A stretch of DNA of 64,000 nt, taken from Flavobacterium sufflavum (GTDB lineage Bacteria; Bacteroidota; Bacteroidia; Flavobacteriales; Flavobacteriaceae). Location: assembly GCF_004016525.1 (NCBI RefSeq), contig NZ_SACJ01000002.1, positions 62,001 through 126,000 on the forward strand, given 5' to 3'. This document shows positions 1 through 9,148 of this stretch, piece after piece. Under the pieces are notes generated by a model. The model made no database searches. It had not been told where the DNA came from and saw only the letters and a list, made by a program, of their open reading frames with translations. Positions within the stretch are counted from its first letter, which is position 1. Every line of letters begins with the position of its first letter. A program made the translations under genes and the position numbers.

Positions 1-28
1 GTTTAATGTCAAAAATGAAGATTGTTTT

Positions 29-2227
29 ATGAAAAAATATATTCTTTTATTGCTTGTTTTTTTTAGTGGCCTGACTGTGTTTTCACAAAAAAAAGACAGA
101 CCGAAAATAGGATTGGTTTTAAGCGGTGGAGGAGCTAAAGGATTTGCTCATATTGGAGTTCTTAAAGTCATAGAAGATGCCGGAATTAAGATTGATTATA
201 TTGGCGGTACCAGTATGGGAGCGGTTGTTGGTGGTTTGTATGCTGCTGGTTATAATGCTGCCCAGCTCGATTCGATTTTTAAAGCAACTAATTTTGACGA
301 ATTATTAAGCGATTATATTCCCAGAGAAACCAAAAATTTTTATGAGAAAAGAAATGATGAGGTTTACTCAGTGGTTTTACCATTTAATAAGTATAAAATA
401 GGGATTCCTGATGCCCTTTCTAAAGGCTTGTATAATTTTAATTTATTAAGCCGGATCACCAGAAATGTTAGGCATGTAAGGGATTTTAATAAGTTGCGAA
501 TTCCCTTTTTATGTATAGGTTCGGATATTGAAACGGGAGAGCAGGTGGTTTTGAATAAAGGTAATTTAGCAAGAGCCATGATTGCCAGTTCTGCATTTCC
601 GTCTTTGTTTTCTCCAGTGGAATATCAGGATCATTTTTTGGTAGACGGAGGTGTTGTTAATAATTATCCCATAGACGAAGTTAGAAAACTAGGTGCTGAT
701 ATTATCATCGGAGTCGATGTACAAAACGATTTATTGGACAGAAAATCACTTAATGATGCTACAAAAATCTTAGTTCAAATTACCAATCTTCATTCTATCG
801 ACAAGATGAAGGAAAATATTTTAAAGACAGATATTTACATTCGTCCTGATATTAAAGATTATGGAGTGATGTCTTTTGATAGTGGTCAGGAGATTCTGGG
901 TAAAGGAGAAGAAGCTGCTTTTTCTGTTTTTGAACGCTTAAAACAATTAGGAGTAAAGTCTGAAAATTATAAAAAACCAAAATTAAAAATTCAGGGTGAT
1001 AGTTTGCAAATTGAGAACATCAATTGCAATGAGTTAAAGAATTACACTAAGGAATATGTTTATGGTAAATTAAGATTTAGGCCAGGTTCTAAAATTAGTT
1101 ATGGTCAACTGCAAACAGGAATCAATAACCTGAATGCGACACAGAATTTTAGTGCTATCGATTATTCATTTGAAGATATTAATGGGAAAGATAATTTGAA
1201 TTTGGATTTAAAAGAGAATCCAATCGATACTTACTTGAAATTTGGATTGCATTATGATGGTCTTTATAAGAGTGCGGTGCTGGTGAATTTAACGCATAAG
1301 AAGACATTCTTTAAAAATGATGTTGCTTCTTTTGATGTTATTTTAGGAGATAATTTTCGCTATAATTTTGATTATTATATCGAGAATGGATACAATATTA
1401 GTCTTGGATTCAAATCTTATTTGAATCAGTTTAATAGAAATATTGAGGGGCAGATAAGTAATCTAAATTTTGATGATTTAGGGGTGAAAAGCTTAAATAT
1501 AGATTTGTTTGATTTGACGAATCAATTGTATTTTCAGACCTTGTTTGCGCAACGGTTTTTGATTGGCGGTGGTGTGGAATATAAATATTTGAATATAAAT
1601 TCGAAAACCTTAAATGCAGAGCCTGTAATAGATAAAAGTGATTATGTGAGTGTTTTCGGGAGATTCAATTTTGATTCTATGGATGATAGGTTTTTTCCAA
1701 GAAAAGGCTGGAGTTTTTCGGGAGACATGCATTCCTATCTTTTTTCTTCAAATTATACAAAAGAGTTTATGCCGTTTTCAATAGCAAAAGCTAATTTCGG
1801 ATTTGCTTTTCCTTTGTTTAGAACTGTTGCTGCTAAAATTCAAACAGAAGCAGGATTTTCTATAGGTAATAAAAGTGTTTCTTTTTTTAATTTTATTTTG
1901 GGAGGATTTGGTTATAATGTGACAAATAATTTCAGTCATTTTTATGGTTATGACTTTTTGAGTTTAGGAGGTAATAGCTACATTAAATCCACTTTGACCT
2001 TAGATTGGGAAATCTTTAAAAATAACCACATTAATTTTACGGCTAATTATGCTAATATAGGGGATGATATTTTTTCAACAGTCGATTGGGTTTCTATACC
2101 TCAAAATTCAGGTTATGCAATAGGATATGGTTTAGAAACTGCTATAGGACCAATTGAAATAAAAAGGAGTTGGTCGCCGGAAACTAATGGTAGTTATACC
2201 TGGTTTAGCGTTGGATTTCCTTTTTAA
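29..2227 (+). CDS. Patatin-like phospholipase fused to outer-membrane beta-barrel (PlpD/BamA-like)
   Basis: A 732-residue protein with a signal peptide (residues 1-20, ending FSQ). A patatin lipase domain covers about 26-215: oxyanion loop GGGAKG at 33-38, nucleophile elbow GTSMG with Ser62, and catalytic Asp206 in DGG. The middle (about 315-400) has the look of a POTRA-type linker. The rest is rich in alternating aromatic strands and ends in Phe, as outer-membrane barrels do. The family is expected to hydrolyse acyl lipids at the cell surface or in the outer membrane; fusion of patatin, POTRA and barrel is the architecture of type Vd (PlpD-like) proteins. The lipase residues are seen directly; barrel insertion and export of the lipase are inferred. 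A terminator follows. The start lies 28 bases from the window edge, so the upstream neighbour is unknown. Confidence 0.9.
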   Translation: MKKYILLLLVFFSGLTVFSQKKDRPKIGLVLSGGGAKGFAHIGVLKVIEDAGIKIDYIGGTSMGAVVGGLYAAGYNAAQLDSIFKATNFDELLSDYIPRETKNFYEKRNDEVYSVVLPFNKYKIGIPDALSKGLYNFNLLSRITRNVRHVRDFNKLRIPFLCIGSDIETGEQVVLNKGNLARAMIASSAFPSLFSPVEYQDHFLVDGGVVNNYPIDEVRKLGADIIIGVDVQNDLLDRKSLNDATKILVQITNLHSIDKMKENILKTDIYIRPDIKDYGVMSFDSGQEILGKGEEAAFSVFERLKQLGVKSENYKKPKLKIQGDSLQIENINCNELKNYTKEYVYGKLRFRPGSKISYGQLQTGINNLNATQNFSAIDYSFEDINGKDNLNLDLKENPIDTYLKFGLHYDGLYKSAVLVNLTHKKTFFKNDVASFDVILGDNFRYNFDYYIENGYNISLGFKSYLNQFNRNIEGQISNLNFDDLGVKSLNIDLFDLTNQLYFQTLFAQRFLIGGGVEYKYLNINSKTLNAEPVIDKSDYVSVFGRFNFDSMDDRFFPRKGWSFSGDMHSYLFSSNYTKEFMPFSIAKANFGFAFPLFRTVAAKIQTEAGFSIGNKSVSFFNFILGGFGYNVTNNFSHFYGYDFLSLGGNSYIKSTLTLDWEIFKNNHINFTANYANIGDDIFSTVDWVSIPQNSGYAIGYGLETAIGPIEIKRSWSPETNGSYTWFSVGFPF

Positions 2228-2267
2228 TACCTAAAAACAAAAAATTAAAGAAACGAATAGTAGACTG

Positions 2268-2306
2268 AAAGTCGCGGTTTTTGTCAAAAACTGCGACTTT
2301 TTTTTG
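2268..2306 (+). terminator. Rho-independent terminator after the patatin gene
   Basis: The arms 2268-2283 and 2285-2300 are complementary over about 15 positions, with one T/G irregularity near the GC-rich part. A run of T follows. Confidence 0.85.
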
Positions 2307-2507
2307 TTAACAAAAGCTTTTTAAGTCAGGAATAATTAGCTTTTTGATTTTCGGTTTAAAAGTAAAATTAACACTTTAATTTTTTATCACTGTTTTTTTT
2401 ATGATATGTAAAAAAAAACAGCTGGGCTTCCGAATCTTCTTTTAAAATTATGTTAAACTGTATTTTTACTATAGAAATCGCATTTTCTTGCCGTATCTTT
2501 GTCATAT

Positions 2508-2617
2508 CAAAACAAAAGGCGTGGTTTCCTTTTGGTTTATATAAATTTAATAATTTATAATTTTTTGGTTGGTTAATAGCATAAAAACTCAGTCATTATT
2601 TGACTGAGTTTTTTTGT
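2508..2617 (+). ncRNA. Candidate small RNA (unverified)
   Basis: A TAnnTTTG-type -7 box (TATCTTTG, 2494-2501) is followed by about 110 bases that carry one imperfect hairpin (AAAACAAAAGG at 2509-2519 with CCTTTTGGTTT at 2528-2538) and end in a perfect 13-bp terminator. No open reading frame of note lies between them. The preceding gene has its own terminator at 2268-2306 and the next gene has its own promoter at 2600-2630, so this terminator is otherwise unexplained. There is no clear TTG at -33. Alternatively it is a second terminator for read-through transcripts. Confidence 0.35.
2583..2617 (+). terminator. Strong terminator, perfect 13-bp stem
   Basis: AAAAACTCAGTCA (2583-2595), loop TTATT, then the exact complement (2601-2613) running into T. 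Confidence 0.9.
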
Positions 2618-2630
2618 TTTAATATATTTG
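2600..2630 (+). promoter_or_regulatory. Flavobacterial promoter for the DUF3108 gene
   Basis: TTG at 2600-2602, a 20-base spacer and TATATTTG at 2623-2630 match the Bacteroidota TTG/TAnnTTTG pattern. The TTG lies inside the second arm of the preceding terminator, so the two signals overlap. Confidence 0.65.
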
Positions 2631-2673
2631 GAACAGAATTTGCAAAATTGAATCAATAAAAATAAAGTAAATT

Positions 2674-3444
2674 ATGAAAAAGATAATGCTACTCTCATTA
2701 TTGATTTTAACTACCAGTTTTGATTCTCATGCCGATGACTCATACGGTGTGGGTGAATGGTTTAAATTTCGTATTCATTACGGATTTGTCAATGCTGGAT
2801 ATGCCACACTTGAGGTAAAAGACGCTACTGTAGATAATACAAAAGTTTTTCACGTTATAGGTAAAGGTTATACTACCGGTTTGTCACGCTTTTTTTTTAA
2901 AGTTAACGATACTTATGAAAGCTATATTGATAAGCAAACAGGGAATCCGTATCAATTTGTAAGAAAGATTGATGAAGGAGGTTATACCAAAGATCAGGAA
3001 GGTTTTTTTAATCAATCAGCCAATAAAATAACGGTTAAAGATTATAAAAGGAAAACCGAAAAAACCTTTGTTGTTCCAAAAAACACTCAAGATATATTAT
3101 CGTCCTTTTATTACTTACGTAATTATCCTAATATTGATAAAATCAAGCCCGGAGAGTTTGTTGTAATAGATATGTTTTTTGATGAAGAAACCACAAAATT
3201 TAAGTTAAAATTTATCGGGCGTCAAGATATTACCACTAAATTTGGAGTGGTGTCTTCAATGGTTTTTAGACCTTTAGTACAGTCAGGACGTGTTTTTAAA
3301 GAACAGGAGAGTTTAACGGTTTGGGTTTCAGACGACGAAAATAGACTGCCAGTGCGTATAAAGGCAGAATTAGCAGTAGGATCACTCAAAGCCGATTTAG
3401 ATGCTTTCAAAGGATTGAAAGGCTCTTTTAAAATAAAGAAATAA
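2674..3444 (+). CDS. DUF3108 domain-containing secreted protein
   Basis: A 256-residue protein with a signal peptide (residues 1 to about 20, ending SHA), so it is periplasmic or outer-membrane associated. The body matches the DUF3108 family: an early GEWFKFRIHYGFVNAGYATLEV segment and a beta-rich fold. The family has no firmly known biochemical function; similarity to LolA/LolB-like lipid-binding folds has been suggested, but that is not shown by this sequence. Its TAA overlaps the ATG of the tryptophan dioxygenase gene by one base (TAATG), so the two are probably translationally coupled, and the M23 lipoprotein gene follows. The start is set by the signal peptide and by the promoter 43 bases upstream. 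Confidence 0.8.
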   Translation: MKKIMLLSLLILTTSFDSHADDSYGVGEWFKFRIHYGFVNAGYATLEVKDATVDNTKVFHVIGKGYTTGLSRFFFKVNDTYESYIDKQTGNPYQFVRKIDEGGYTKDQEGFFNQSANKITVKDYKRKTEKTFVVPKNTQDILSSFYYLRNYPNIDKIKPGEFVVIDMFFDEETTKFKLKFIGRQDITTKFGVVSSMVFRPLVQSGRVFKEQESLTVWVSDDENRLPVRIKAELAVGSLKADLDAFKGLKGSFKIKK

Positions 3445-4376
3445 TGAGTGTTAATGAGAATACAGCCAGTATTTTAAAAGAAATAGAACAAAAATACGCA
3501 TCCATTCATCAAAAAACGGATACGCAGTTAGAAGGTTTGCTTTGGTCAAAACCTGTTACTTACTGGGATTATATTCACACGGACGTATTGTTGAATTTGC
3601 AAATTCAAAGAACAGTTCTACCTGATGAAATGGTTTTTATTCTCTATCATCAAATCAACGAATTAATTTTCAAGATGATTCTTTGGGAAATGAATCAGAT
3701 TTCTCATACTCAAAATATTCAAGCCGATTTTTTCACCGACAGATTAATGCGTATTAGTCGTTATTTTGATATGCTAACCACCTCTTTTGCTATCATGGAA
3801 AAGGGCATGGATGTAGAACAGTATATGAAATTCAGAAATACACTCACTCCGGCTAGTGGTTTTCAAAGTGCACAATACCGTTTAATTGAGTTTTGTACAA
3901 CTGATTTGGTTAATCTGATTGATAGCCGTTTTAGAGCAACATTTGATAATACTATTTCAAATGAAAATGCGTTTGAAATTTTGTATTGGCAGGCAGCTGG
4001 AACAGAACCGGAAACAGGAGGTAAAACCTATACTTTAGAAGAATTCGAGAAAAAATATAAAGCCACTTTTTTAAATTATATGGAAGAGTATAAATCCATA
4101 AATATTTGGCAAAAATATAAACAGCTTTCCGTTCAGGATCAGGAGTTACAAACTTTGAAAGATGCAATGCGTCATTTAGATTATACAGTAAATATTAGCT
4201 GGGTATTGCAACATTTAAATGTAGCTATTAAATACATTGATCAGAGTGGTATGGGAGATGGAGAAGCAACAGGGGGAAGTGACTGGCGAAAATATATGCA
4301 TCCAAAGCATCAAAAAAGAATATTTTTTCCTGAATTATGGAGTGGGGCTGAATTAGCAAATTGGGGTCAAGAATAA
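3444..4376 (+). CDS. Tryptophan 2,3-dioxygenase family protein
   Basis: A 310-residue cytoplasmic protein. Family hallmarks are visible: YHQINELIFKMILWEM around residue 69 (with the distal-pocket His), FRNTLTPASGFQSAQYRLIEF around 132, a helix carrying WVLQHLNVAIKYI, and the substrate loop GEATGGSDW near the C-terminus followed by FFPELW. Classical TDO uses heme to open the indole ring of L-tryptophan to N-formylkynurenine, the first step of the kynurenine route. No other kynurenine-pathway gene is present nearby, and the sequence is diverged from the best-known TDOs, so the substrate should be treated as likely, not certain. It overlaps the upstream DUF3108 gene by one base. Confidence 0.85.
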   Translation: MSVNENTASILKEIEQKYASIHQKTDTQLEGLLWSKPVTYWDYIHTDVLLNLQIQRTVLPDEMVFILYHQINELIFKMILWEMNQISHTQNIQADFFTDRLMRISRYFDMLTTSFAIMEKGMDVEQYMKFRNTLTPASGFQSAQYRLIEFCTTDLVNLIDSRFRATFDNTISNENAFEILYWQAAGTEPETGGKTYTLEEFEKKYKATFLNYMEEYKSINIWQKYKQLSVQDQELQTLKDAMRHLDYTVNISWVLQHLNVAIKYIDQSGMGDGEATGGSDWRKYMHPKHQKRIFFPELWSGAELANWGQE

Positions 4377-4407
4377 TAAGATGTAGAATACAATAAATAG
4401 AAACAGT

Positions 4408-5640
4408 TTGAAATACTTTTTAATAATTATAATTGCACTAACTTTAGTAATATCCTGTAAAAAATCGGATGATGAAACACAGAAGAAACAGCTAGTTAAA
4501 AAACTAAATTCCAAAAAAGATAATTCTGATTTTGGATTTAATTTTGCCGACTTTAATGTTGTTCAGGACACCGTAAAAAAAGGAGATACTTTTGGAACGA
4601 TTATAAATGAGCAAAATATTGGCGACCTAAAAATCTATGATATTGTAAATAGTATTAAAGATACTTTTGATGTGCGTACCATTAGACCTGATAAGGCATA
4701 CACCATGTTGCGATCTAAGAATAAAACCAATAAACTACAGGTTTTTATTTACGAACCAAACGACTTAACGTATTATGTTTTTGATTTGCGTGATTCGGTG
4801 ATAGTTGCGCATAAAAAAGTACGCCCTGTAACTTATAAACGCAGAGTGATTACAGGAGTTTTAAAAGGTTCTCTGTCTGAAACTTTAACTAATTCGGGAG
4901 TAGAAGCGGCTTTGGCAAGTCAGATTACAAAAATTTATTCCTGGTCAATTGACTTTTTCAAATTAAAAAAAGGAGATCGTTTTGGAATTGCATTCAATGA
5001 ACGTTATATAAATGATTCGATTTATAATGGCGTAAGTAATATCGAAGGAGCTTTTTTTGAATACAAGGGCAAAATCATGTATGCTTTTCCATTTGTTCAA
5101 AATCAGGCTTCAGGCAAAGTCGATTATTATGACGAAGATGGTAAGACGATGAAAAATCTTTTCCTGAAATCGCCTATTAAGTTTAGCCGAATTACTTCCC
5201 GATTTACAATGAATAGATTTCATCCCGTGCAACACCAATGGAAGGCGCATAAAGGAACTGATTATGCAGCTCCTACGGGAACTCCTATTATGACTACGGC
5301 AGCTGGGGTGGTGGAAACAACGGGTTATACAGCAGGTAATGGAAACTTTGTAAAAGTAAAACACAATGGTACTTATTCTACCCAATATTTGCACATGTCA
5401 AAAATCTTGGTGAGACGTGGTCAGCATGTGAATCAGGGAGACGTTATCGGTCGTGTGGGGAGTACGGGTTTAGCATCGGGCCCTCATGTATGTTATCGTT
5501 TTTGGAAAAATGGAGTACAGGTTGATGCATTAAAATTGAAACTACCTACAGGAACGCCGATGGAGAGCGGAAACAAAGCGAGATTTATGAATACAATCGA
5601 ACCTTTAAAGCGGGAATTGGACAGCATAGGGAATTTATAG
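4408..5640 (+). CDS. M23-family peptidoglycan DD-metallopeptidase, lipoprotein
   Basis: A 410-residue protein starting at TTG; no ATG gives the same N-terminus. The start is supported by a lipoprotein signal with lipobox VISC (Cys17). A C-terminal LytM/M23 domain spans about 265-380: HKGTD supplies His281 and Asp285, YLHM supplies His329, and the usual GPHxH motif is GPHVC, with His360 and Cys362 where the zinc-binding His is expected. M23 enzymes cut peptide cross-links in peptidoglycan during growth or division, here presumably on the periplasmic side of a membrane. The gene follows the dioxygenase by 31 bases and is probably cotranscribed. The His-to-Cys change might preserve zinc binding or mark a non-catalytic member. 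Confidence 0.85.
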   Translation: MKYFLIIIIALTLVISCKKSDDETQKKQLVKKLNSKKDNSDFGFNFADFNVVQDTVKKGDTFGTIINEQNIGDLKIYDIVNSIKDTFDVRTIRPDKAYTMLRSKNKTNKLQVFIYEPNDLTYYVFDLRDSVIVAHKKVRPVTYKRRVITGVLKGSLSETLTNSGVEAALASQITKIYSWSIDFFKLKKGDRFGIAFNERYINDSIYNGVSNIEGAFFEYKGKIMYAFPFVQNQASGKVDYYDEDGKTMKNLFLKSPIKFSRITSRFTMNRFHPVQHQWKAHKGTDYAAPTGTPIMTTAAGVVETTGYTAGNGNFVKVKHNGTYSTQYLHMSKILVRRGQHVNQGDVIGRVGSTGLASGPHVCYRFWKNGVQVDALKLKLPTGTPMESGNKARFMNTIEPLKRELDSIGNL

Positions 5641-5676
5641 TTTAAAGCATTGATTTTTTAATCTGAAATTATAAGG

Positions 5677-5712
5677 GAGAAACAGTTTATAGTGAATTGT
5701 TTCTCTTTTTTT
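5677..5712 (+). terminator. Terminator after the M23 gene
   Basis: GAGAAACA (5677-5684) pairs with TGTTTCTC (5698-5705), followed by a T run. Confidence 0.75.
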
Positions 5713-5823
5713 ATGCATAAACTGGTTGGTTTTTATAATTATATAGTTGGAATCTTTTCTGCAATTACAACTAATTTCAGTATTTTTACGACCAAATCTA
5801 AAACACTAAAAACAAAAAAATAA

Positions 5824-7467
5824 ATGGCGTTAAGTACTCTAAACCCAACTAAAACAGCTTCATGGAAGAAGCTCGAAAAACATTTTGATCAATTGCAAAA
5901 CGTTTCTATGCAGGAAATGTTTAAACAAGATGCTTCAAGAGCGGAAAAATTCAGCATTCTTTGGAATGATTTTTTAATTGATTATTCTAAAAATATTGTC
6001 AATCAGGAAACAATGGCTTTATTGCTTGAGTTGGCTAATGAAATGGGACTTAAAAATGGGATTGAGGATTATTTTGGAGGAGGAATAATTAATCAAACTG
6101 AGAATAGAGCCGTACTTCATACTGCATTAAGAGCTAAAAAATCGGCTGTAATTAATGTAAACGGAGTAAATGTAATTCCGGAGGTTTATGAAGTAAAAAA
6201 TAAAATCAAAGCTTTTACTAATGAGATTACTTCGGGTAAAAAAACGGGTTATACCGGAAAAGTTTTTACTGATGTAGTAAACATTGGTATTGGTGGTTCT
6301 GATTTAGGACCAGCCATGGTGGTTGAAGCTTTACAATATTATAAAAATAATTTGAATGTTCATTTTGTTTCCAATGTTGATGGGGATCATGTGAATGAAA
6401 TCATTAAAAAGTTAAATCCGGAAACGACTCTTTTTGTTATTGTTTCTAAAACGTTCACTACTCAGGAGACTTTAACTAATTCTGAAACTATCAGAAAATG
6501 GTTTTTACAATGGGCATCACAGGAAGATGTAGCCAAACATTTTGTGGCAGTTTCTACTAATTTGCAAAAAGTAACTGAATTCGGAATCAATCCTGACAAT
6601 GTATTCCCAATGTGGGACTGGGTTGGAGGACGTTTTTCACTTTGGAGTGCGGTAGGATTGTCTATCAGTTTAGCGGTAGGTTTTGATAATTTCGAAGAAT
6701 TGTTAAACGGAGCAAACGAGATGGATGAGCATTTTAAAACAGCCGATTTTGATAAAAATATACCAGTTGTTTTGGCTTTGTTAAGTGTTTGGTACAACAA
6801 TTTCTTTGGAGCAGAGAGCGAAGCTTTGATTCCATATACCCAATATTTACAAAAACTGGCGCCTTACTTACAACAAGGAACTATGGAAAGTAATGGTAAA
6901 AGTGTTGGTCGTGATGGTAAAGCTGTCGGTTATCAAACAGGAACTATTATTTGGGGAGAACCAGGAACGAATGCCCAACATGCCTTTTTTCAATTAATTC
7001 ACCAAGGAACTAAATTGATTCCAACTGACTTTATTGGTTACGTTCAGCCTTTGTATGGGGATAACAATCATCACGATAAATTGATGTCTAACTTTTTTGC
7101 ACAAACGGAAGCGTTGTTAAATGGAAAGGAAGAAGCAAAAGTTCAGGCAGAATTTGACAAACAGGGACTTTCGGCTGAAGCAGCTCAATTCCTTTTACCA
7201 TTTAAAGTTTTTGCAGGAAATAAACCTACAAATACGTTCTTGATTCAGAAATTGACACCTAAGTCATTGGGTTCTTTGATTTCTTTATATGAACACAAGA
7301 TTTTTGTACAAGGATTTATCTGGAATATTTTTAGTTATGACCAATGGGGAGTGGAATTAGGAAAACAATTGGCTAATTCTATCCTGGACGAAATTAACTC
7401 AAATGAAGTTAAAAATCATGATAGTTCTACGGCTTCTTTGTTGAGTCATTTTTTAAGAAATAAATAA
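5824..7467 (+). CDS. pgi: Glucose-6-phosphate isomerase
   Basis: A 547-residue protein, normal for the long form of this enzyme. Both phosphoglucose isomerase signatures are present: [14 protein letters not shown] in the middle and the C-terminal [21 protein letters not shown] type motif. The first domain has [12 protein letters not shown] and the phosphate-binding SKTFTTQET. It interconverts glucose 6-phosphate and fructose 6-phosphate in glycolysis and gluconeogenesis in the cytoplasm. The gene stands alone between a terminator upstream and one downstream; the pyruvate kinase gene of the same pathway is about 6 kb away on the other strand. Nothing unusual is seen. Confidence 0.97.
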   Translation: MALSTLNPTKTASWKKLEKHFDQLQNVSMQEMFKQDASRAEKFSILWNDFLIDYSKNIVNQETMALLLELANEMGLKNGIEDYFGGGIINQTENRAVLHTALRAKKSAVINVNGVNVIPEVYEVKNKIKAFTNEITSGKKTGYTGKVFTDVVNIGIGGSDLGPAMVVEALQYYKNNLNVHFVSNVDGDHVNEIIKKLNPETTLFVIVSKTFTTQETLTNSETIRKWFLQWASQEDVAKHFVAVSTNLQKVTEFGINPDNVFPMWDWVGGRFSLWSAVGLSISLAVGFDNFEELLNGANEMDEHFKTADFDKNIPVVLALLSVWYNNFFGAESEALIPYTQYLQKLAPYLQQGTMESNGKSVGRDGKAVGYQTGTIIWGEPGTNAQHAFFQLIHQGTKLIPTDFIGYVQPLYGDNNHHDKLMSNFFAQTEALLNGKEEAKVQAEFDKQGLSAEAAQFLLPFKVFAGNKPTNTFLIQKLTPKSLGSLISLYEHKIFVQGFIWNIFSYDQWGVELGKQLANSILDEINSNEVKNHDSSTASLLSHFLRNK

Positions 7468-7538
7468 CATTTAGCTTGTTTTGTTTAAATTGCTGATTTT
7501 CAGTCATTGTTTAAAAAATACTTGATTTAAATGAATAT

Positions 7539-7575
7539 AAACCTCATTCTCTTTTAGCGGAATGAGGTTTTTTTT
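7539..7575 (+). terminator. Terminator after pgi
   Basis: AAACCTCATTC (7539-7549) pairs with GAATGAGGTTT (7560-7570), with a T run after it. Confidence 0.9.
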
Positions 7576-7617
7576 ATACCTTTTTTGTTTATATTTGTTA
7601 AAAAAAATATCAAAAAC

Positions 7618-8043
7618 ATGTACGAATTCATTCAAAAATTTCATTCAGGTTGGGCTTATTTAGCACTTTTATTATTAGTGGTTGCGGTAGTTAATGCTTT
7701 TATAGGTTTAGCTTCCAAACAAGAGTTTACTGCTAAAGATAGAAAGATTGCAATTTTTGGATTGATAGGAACTCACACTCAATTATTAATTGGTTTGATT
7801 TTATATTTTGTTTCGCCACTTGGATTTACATCTTTAGGCCAAATGTCAGACAAAATGTTGCGATTAACTTCATTAGAGCATCCATTAATTAATATTATTG
7901 CTATTGTTTTAATTACAATTGGTTGGTCTAAACATAAAAAGCTAACTACAAGCGAATCAAAATTCAAGACTTTTTCTATTTTCTATGGATTAGGATTATT
8001 GCTGATACTAAGTAGAATTCCCTGGTCGTTATGGCTTCAATAA
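7618..8043 (+). CDS. Small four-helix membrane protein of unknown function
   Basis: 141 residues with about four transmembrane helices (roughly 10-30, 45-65, 85-102 and 118-137). A longer reading from the TTG at 7585 is unlikely, because that codon overlaps a TAnnTTTG promoter box (TATATTTG, 7590-7597); the ATG at 7618 leaves a leader of about 15 bases. Two His residues near helix ends (FHSGW at the N-terminus and THTQLL in helix 2) could bind heme, as in small cytochrome-b-like proteins, but this is only a possibility. I recognise the sequence type as conserved in flavobacteria without a settled function. Terminators bound the gene on both sides, so it appears monocistronic. Confidence 0.75.
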   Translation: MYEFIQKFHSGWAYLALLLLVVAVVNAFIGLASKQEFTAKDRKIAIFGLIGTHTQLLIGLILYFVSPLGFTSLGQMSDKMLRLTSLEHPLINIIAIVLITIGWSKHKKLTTSESKFKTFSIFYGLGLLLILSRIPWSLWLQ

Positions 8044-8049
8044 AAACTT

Positions 8050-8075
8050 AAAAAGTCCTTTTTAGGACTTTTTTT
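8050..8075 (+). terminator. Terminator after the four-helix membrane protein
   Basis: AAAAAGTCC (8050-8058) pairs with GGACTTTTT (8065-8073), followed by T. Confidence 0.85.
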
Positions 8076-8116
8076 ATCTGGTTTTTGTTTTAATAGATTT
8101 GAACTAAAAAGTTAAT

Positions 8117-8647
8117 ATGAAAAAATCAATAACATTATTATTACTTCTTAGTGTAGTTTTTGTAAATGCTCAAAGTAGGGTTAGACAAAAAACTACATCA
8201 GCAAAAACTGTTTTGTCAAAATCATCTGTTTCAAAAGGAAATTCATCTAAGGATAGCTTGAATAAAGATAATAAAGCTTTTGCTTTTGTAACTAAAAATG
8301 AAATAGTAAAAGATACGATTCAGGATGAAGTAGTAGGTAAGCTAAAAGTGTATAAAAGAAGTGTTCATGCTTCTTATTATGCCGATAAATTTAACGGACA
8401 GCGTACTACAAGCGGAGTAAGATTCAGTAATAATGATTATACTGCAGCACATAAAAAATTCCCTTTCGGAACCAAACTGAAAATTACCAATGAGGCCAAC
8501 GGAAAATCAGTTATTGTTGAGGTTATTGACAGAGGTCCATTTGTGAGATCAAGAGAAATTGATTTGACTAAAAGAGCTTTTATGGAAATTGCCAAAAACA
8601 GAGGGTCAGGTTCTATGATTGTTACTATTGAGGAAATAGTAAAATAA
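8117..8647 (+). CDS. RlpA-like double-psi beta-barrel protein (septal ring/lytic transglycosylase family)
   Basis: 176 residues with a signal peptide (1 to about 18, ending VNAQ), a Ser/Lys-rich linker to about 75, then an RlpA-like double-psi beta-barrel domain (about 80-176). Visible family motifs are ASYYADKFNGQRTTSG, the AAHKKFPFGTKLKITN block and the VIDRGPFVRSREIDLT motif with the catalytic-type Asp. RlpA proteins cut or bind denuded glycan strands of peptidoglycan at the septum. There is no SPOR domain here, so targeting may differ from the E. coli protein. A box TAGATTTG at 8094-8101 may be its promoter. Its stop is one base from the end of the convergent CYTH gene, with no separate terminator between them. 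Confidence 0.85.
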   Translation: MKKSITLLLLLSVVFVNAQSRVRQKTTSAKTVLSKSSVSKGNSSKDSLNKDNKAFAFVTKNEIVKDTIQDEVVGKLKVYKRSVHASYYADKFNGQRTTSGVRFSNNDYTAAHKKFPFGTKLKITNEANGKSVIVEVIDRGPFVRSREIDLTKRAFMEIAKNRGSGSMIVTIEEIVK

Positions 8648-8648
8648 A

Positions 8649-9116
8649 TTACCAGTTTTTATAAGGGTTCTTGCTTAAATAAGAGTTGTAATAACGGTTG
8701 TCATTCGTGACTTCTTCTCCTAACCAACTCGGTTTTTCAAACATTTCTGTTTCCGATTGCAATTCGATTTCGGCCATTTCTAAGCCTTCATTTTCGCCGT
8801 AAAACTCATCCACTTCATAGGTGTGATTGCCTACTTTTACTTCAAAGCGCGTTTTGTCGATTACTCCTTTTTCGCAAAGCAACAATAGATTTTTAGCTTC
8901 ATCAACAGCAATTTCTTTTTCCCATTCAAAACGAGACATGCCTGAAGCATTTGAGCTTCCTTTTATAGTCAAATAAGCCTTGTTTTCTTTTATTCGAACT
9001 CTAACAGTGCGTTCAGGATTTGAGCTTAAATAGCCTTGAATAATGCGTTTTTTCGAAAAAGCTTCCTTTTTATAAGAATCTGAAGTGACTAAAAATTTTC
9101 GTTCTATTTCTAACAT
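8649..9116 (-). CDS. CYTH domain-containing protein (triphosphate tunnel metalloenzyme family)
   Basis: 155 residues made of a single CYTH domain. The N-terminal ExExK signature is at residues 3-7 (EIERK), and alternating charged strands such as RTVRVRIK and AYLTIKG line the expected tunnel, followed by FEWEKEI and YEVDEFYGEN. Bacterial members act on tripolyphosphate or related triphosphates with a divalent metal; the physiological substrate of this one cannot be told from sequence. It is convergent with the RlpA-like gene, with the stop codons almost touching. A TATCTTTA sequence on the minus strand near 9141-9148 could be its promoter. Confidence 0.88.
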   Translation of the reverse strand: MLEIERKFLVTSDSYKKEAFSKKRIIQGYLSSNPERTVRVRIKENKAYLTIKGSSNASGMSRFEWEKEIAVDEAKNLLLLCEKGVIDKTRFEVKVGNHTYEVDEFYGENEGLEMAEIELQSETEMFEKPSWLGEEVTNDNRYYNSYLSKNPYKNW

Positions 9117-9148
9117 CTATCTTGTAAATTATAGAGACTAAAGATATA

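Larger units (their letters stand above)
2228..2673. other. 446-base intergenic region with two terminators and a possible small transcript
   Basis: No protein gene is visible. The region holds a terminator for the patatin gene, a TAnnTTTG box at 2494-2501, a hairpin at 2509-2538, a strong terminator at 2583-2617, and the promoter of the DUF3108 gene at 2600-2630. The stretch 2311-2490 shows nothing beyond AT-rich sequence. Confidence 0.7.

Noticed and set aside
5110..5394. 94-codon minus-strand frame inside the M23 gene
   Set aside because: Cys/Ser/Arg-rich shadow of the conserved peptidase domain, with no supporting signals.
6462..6800. 112-codon minus-strand frame inside pgi
   Set aside because: It overlaps strongly conserved PGI sequence and has no promoter or homology; a shadow.
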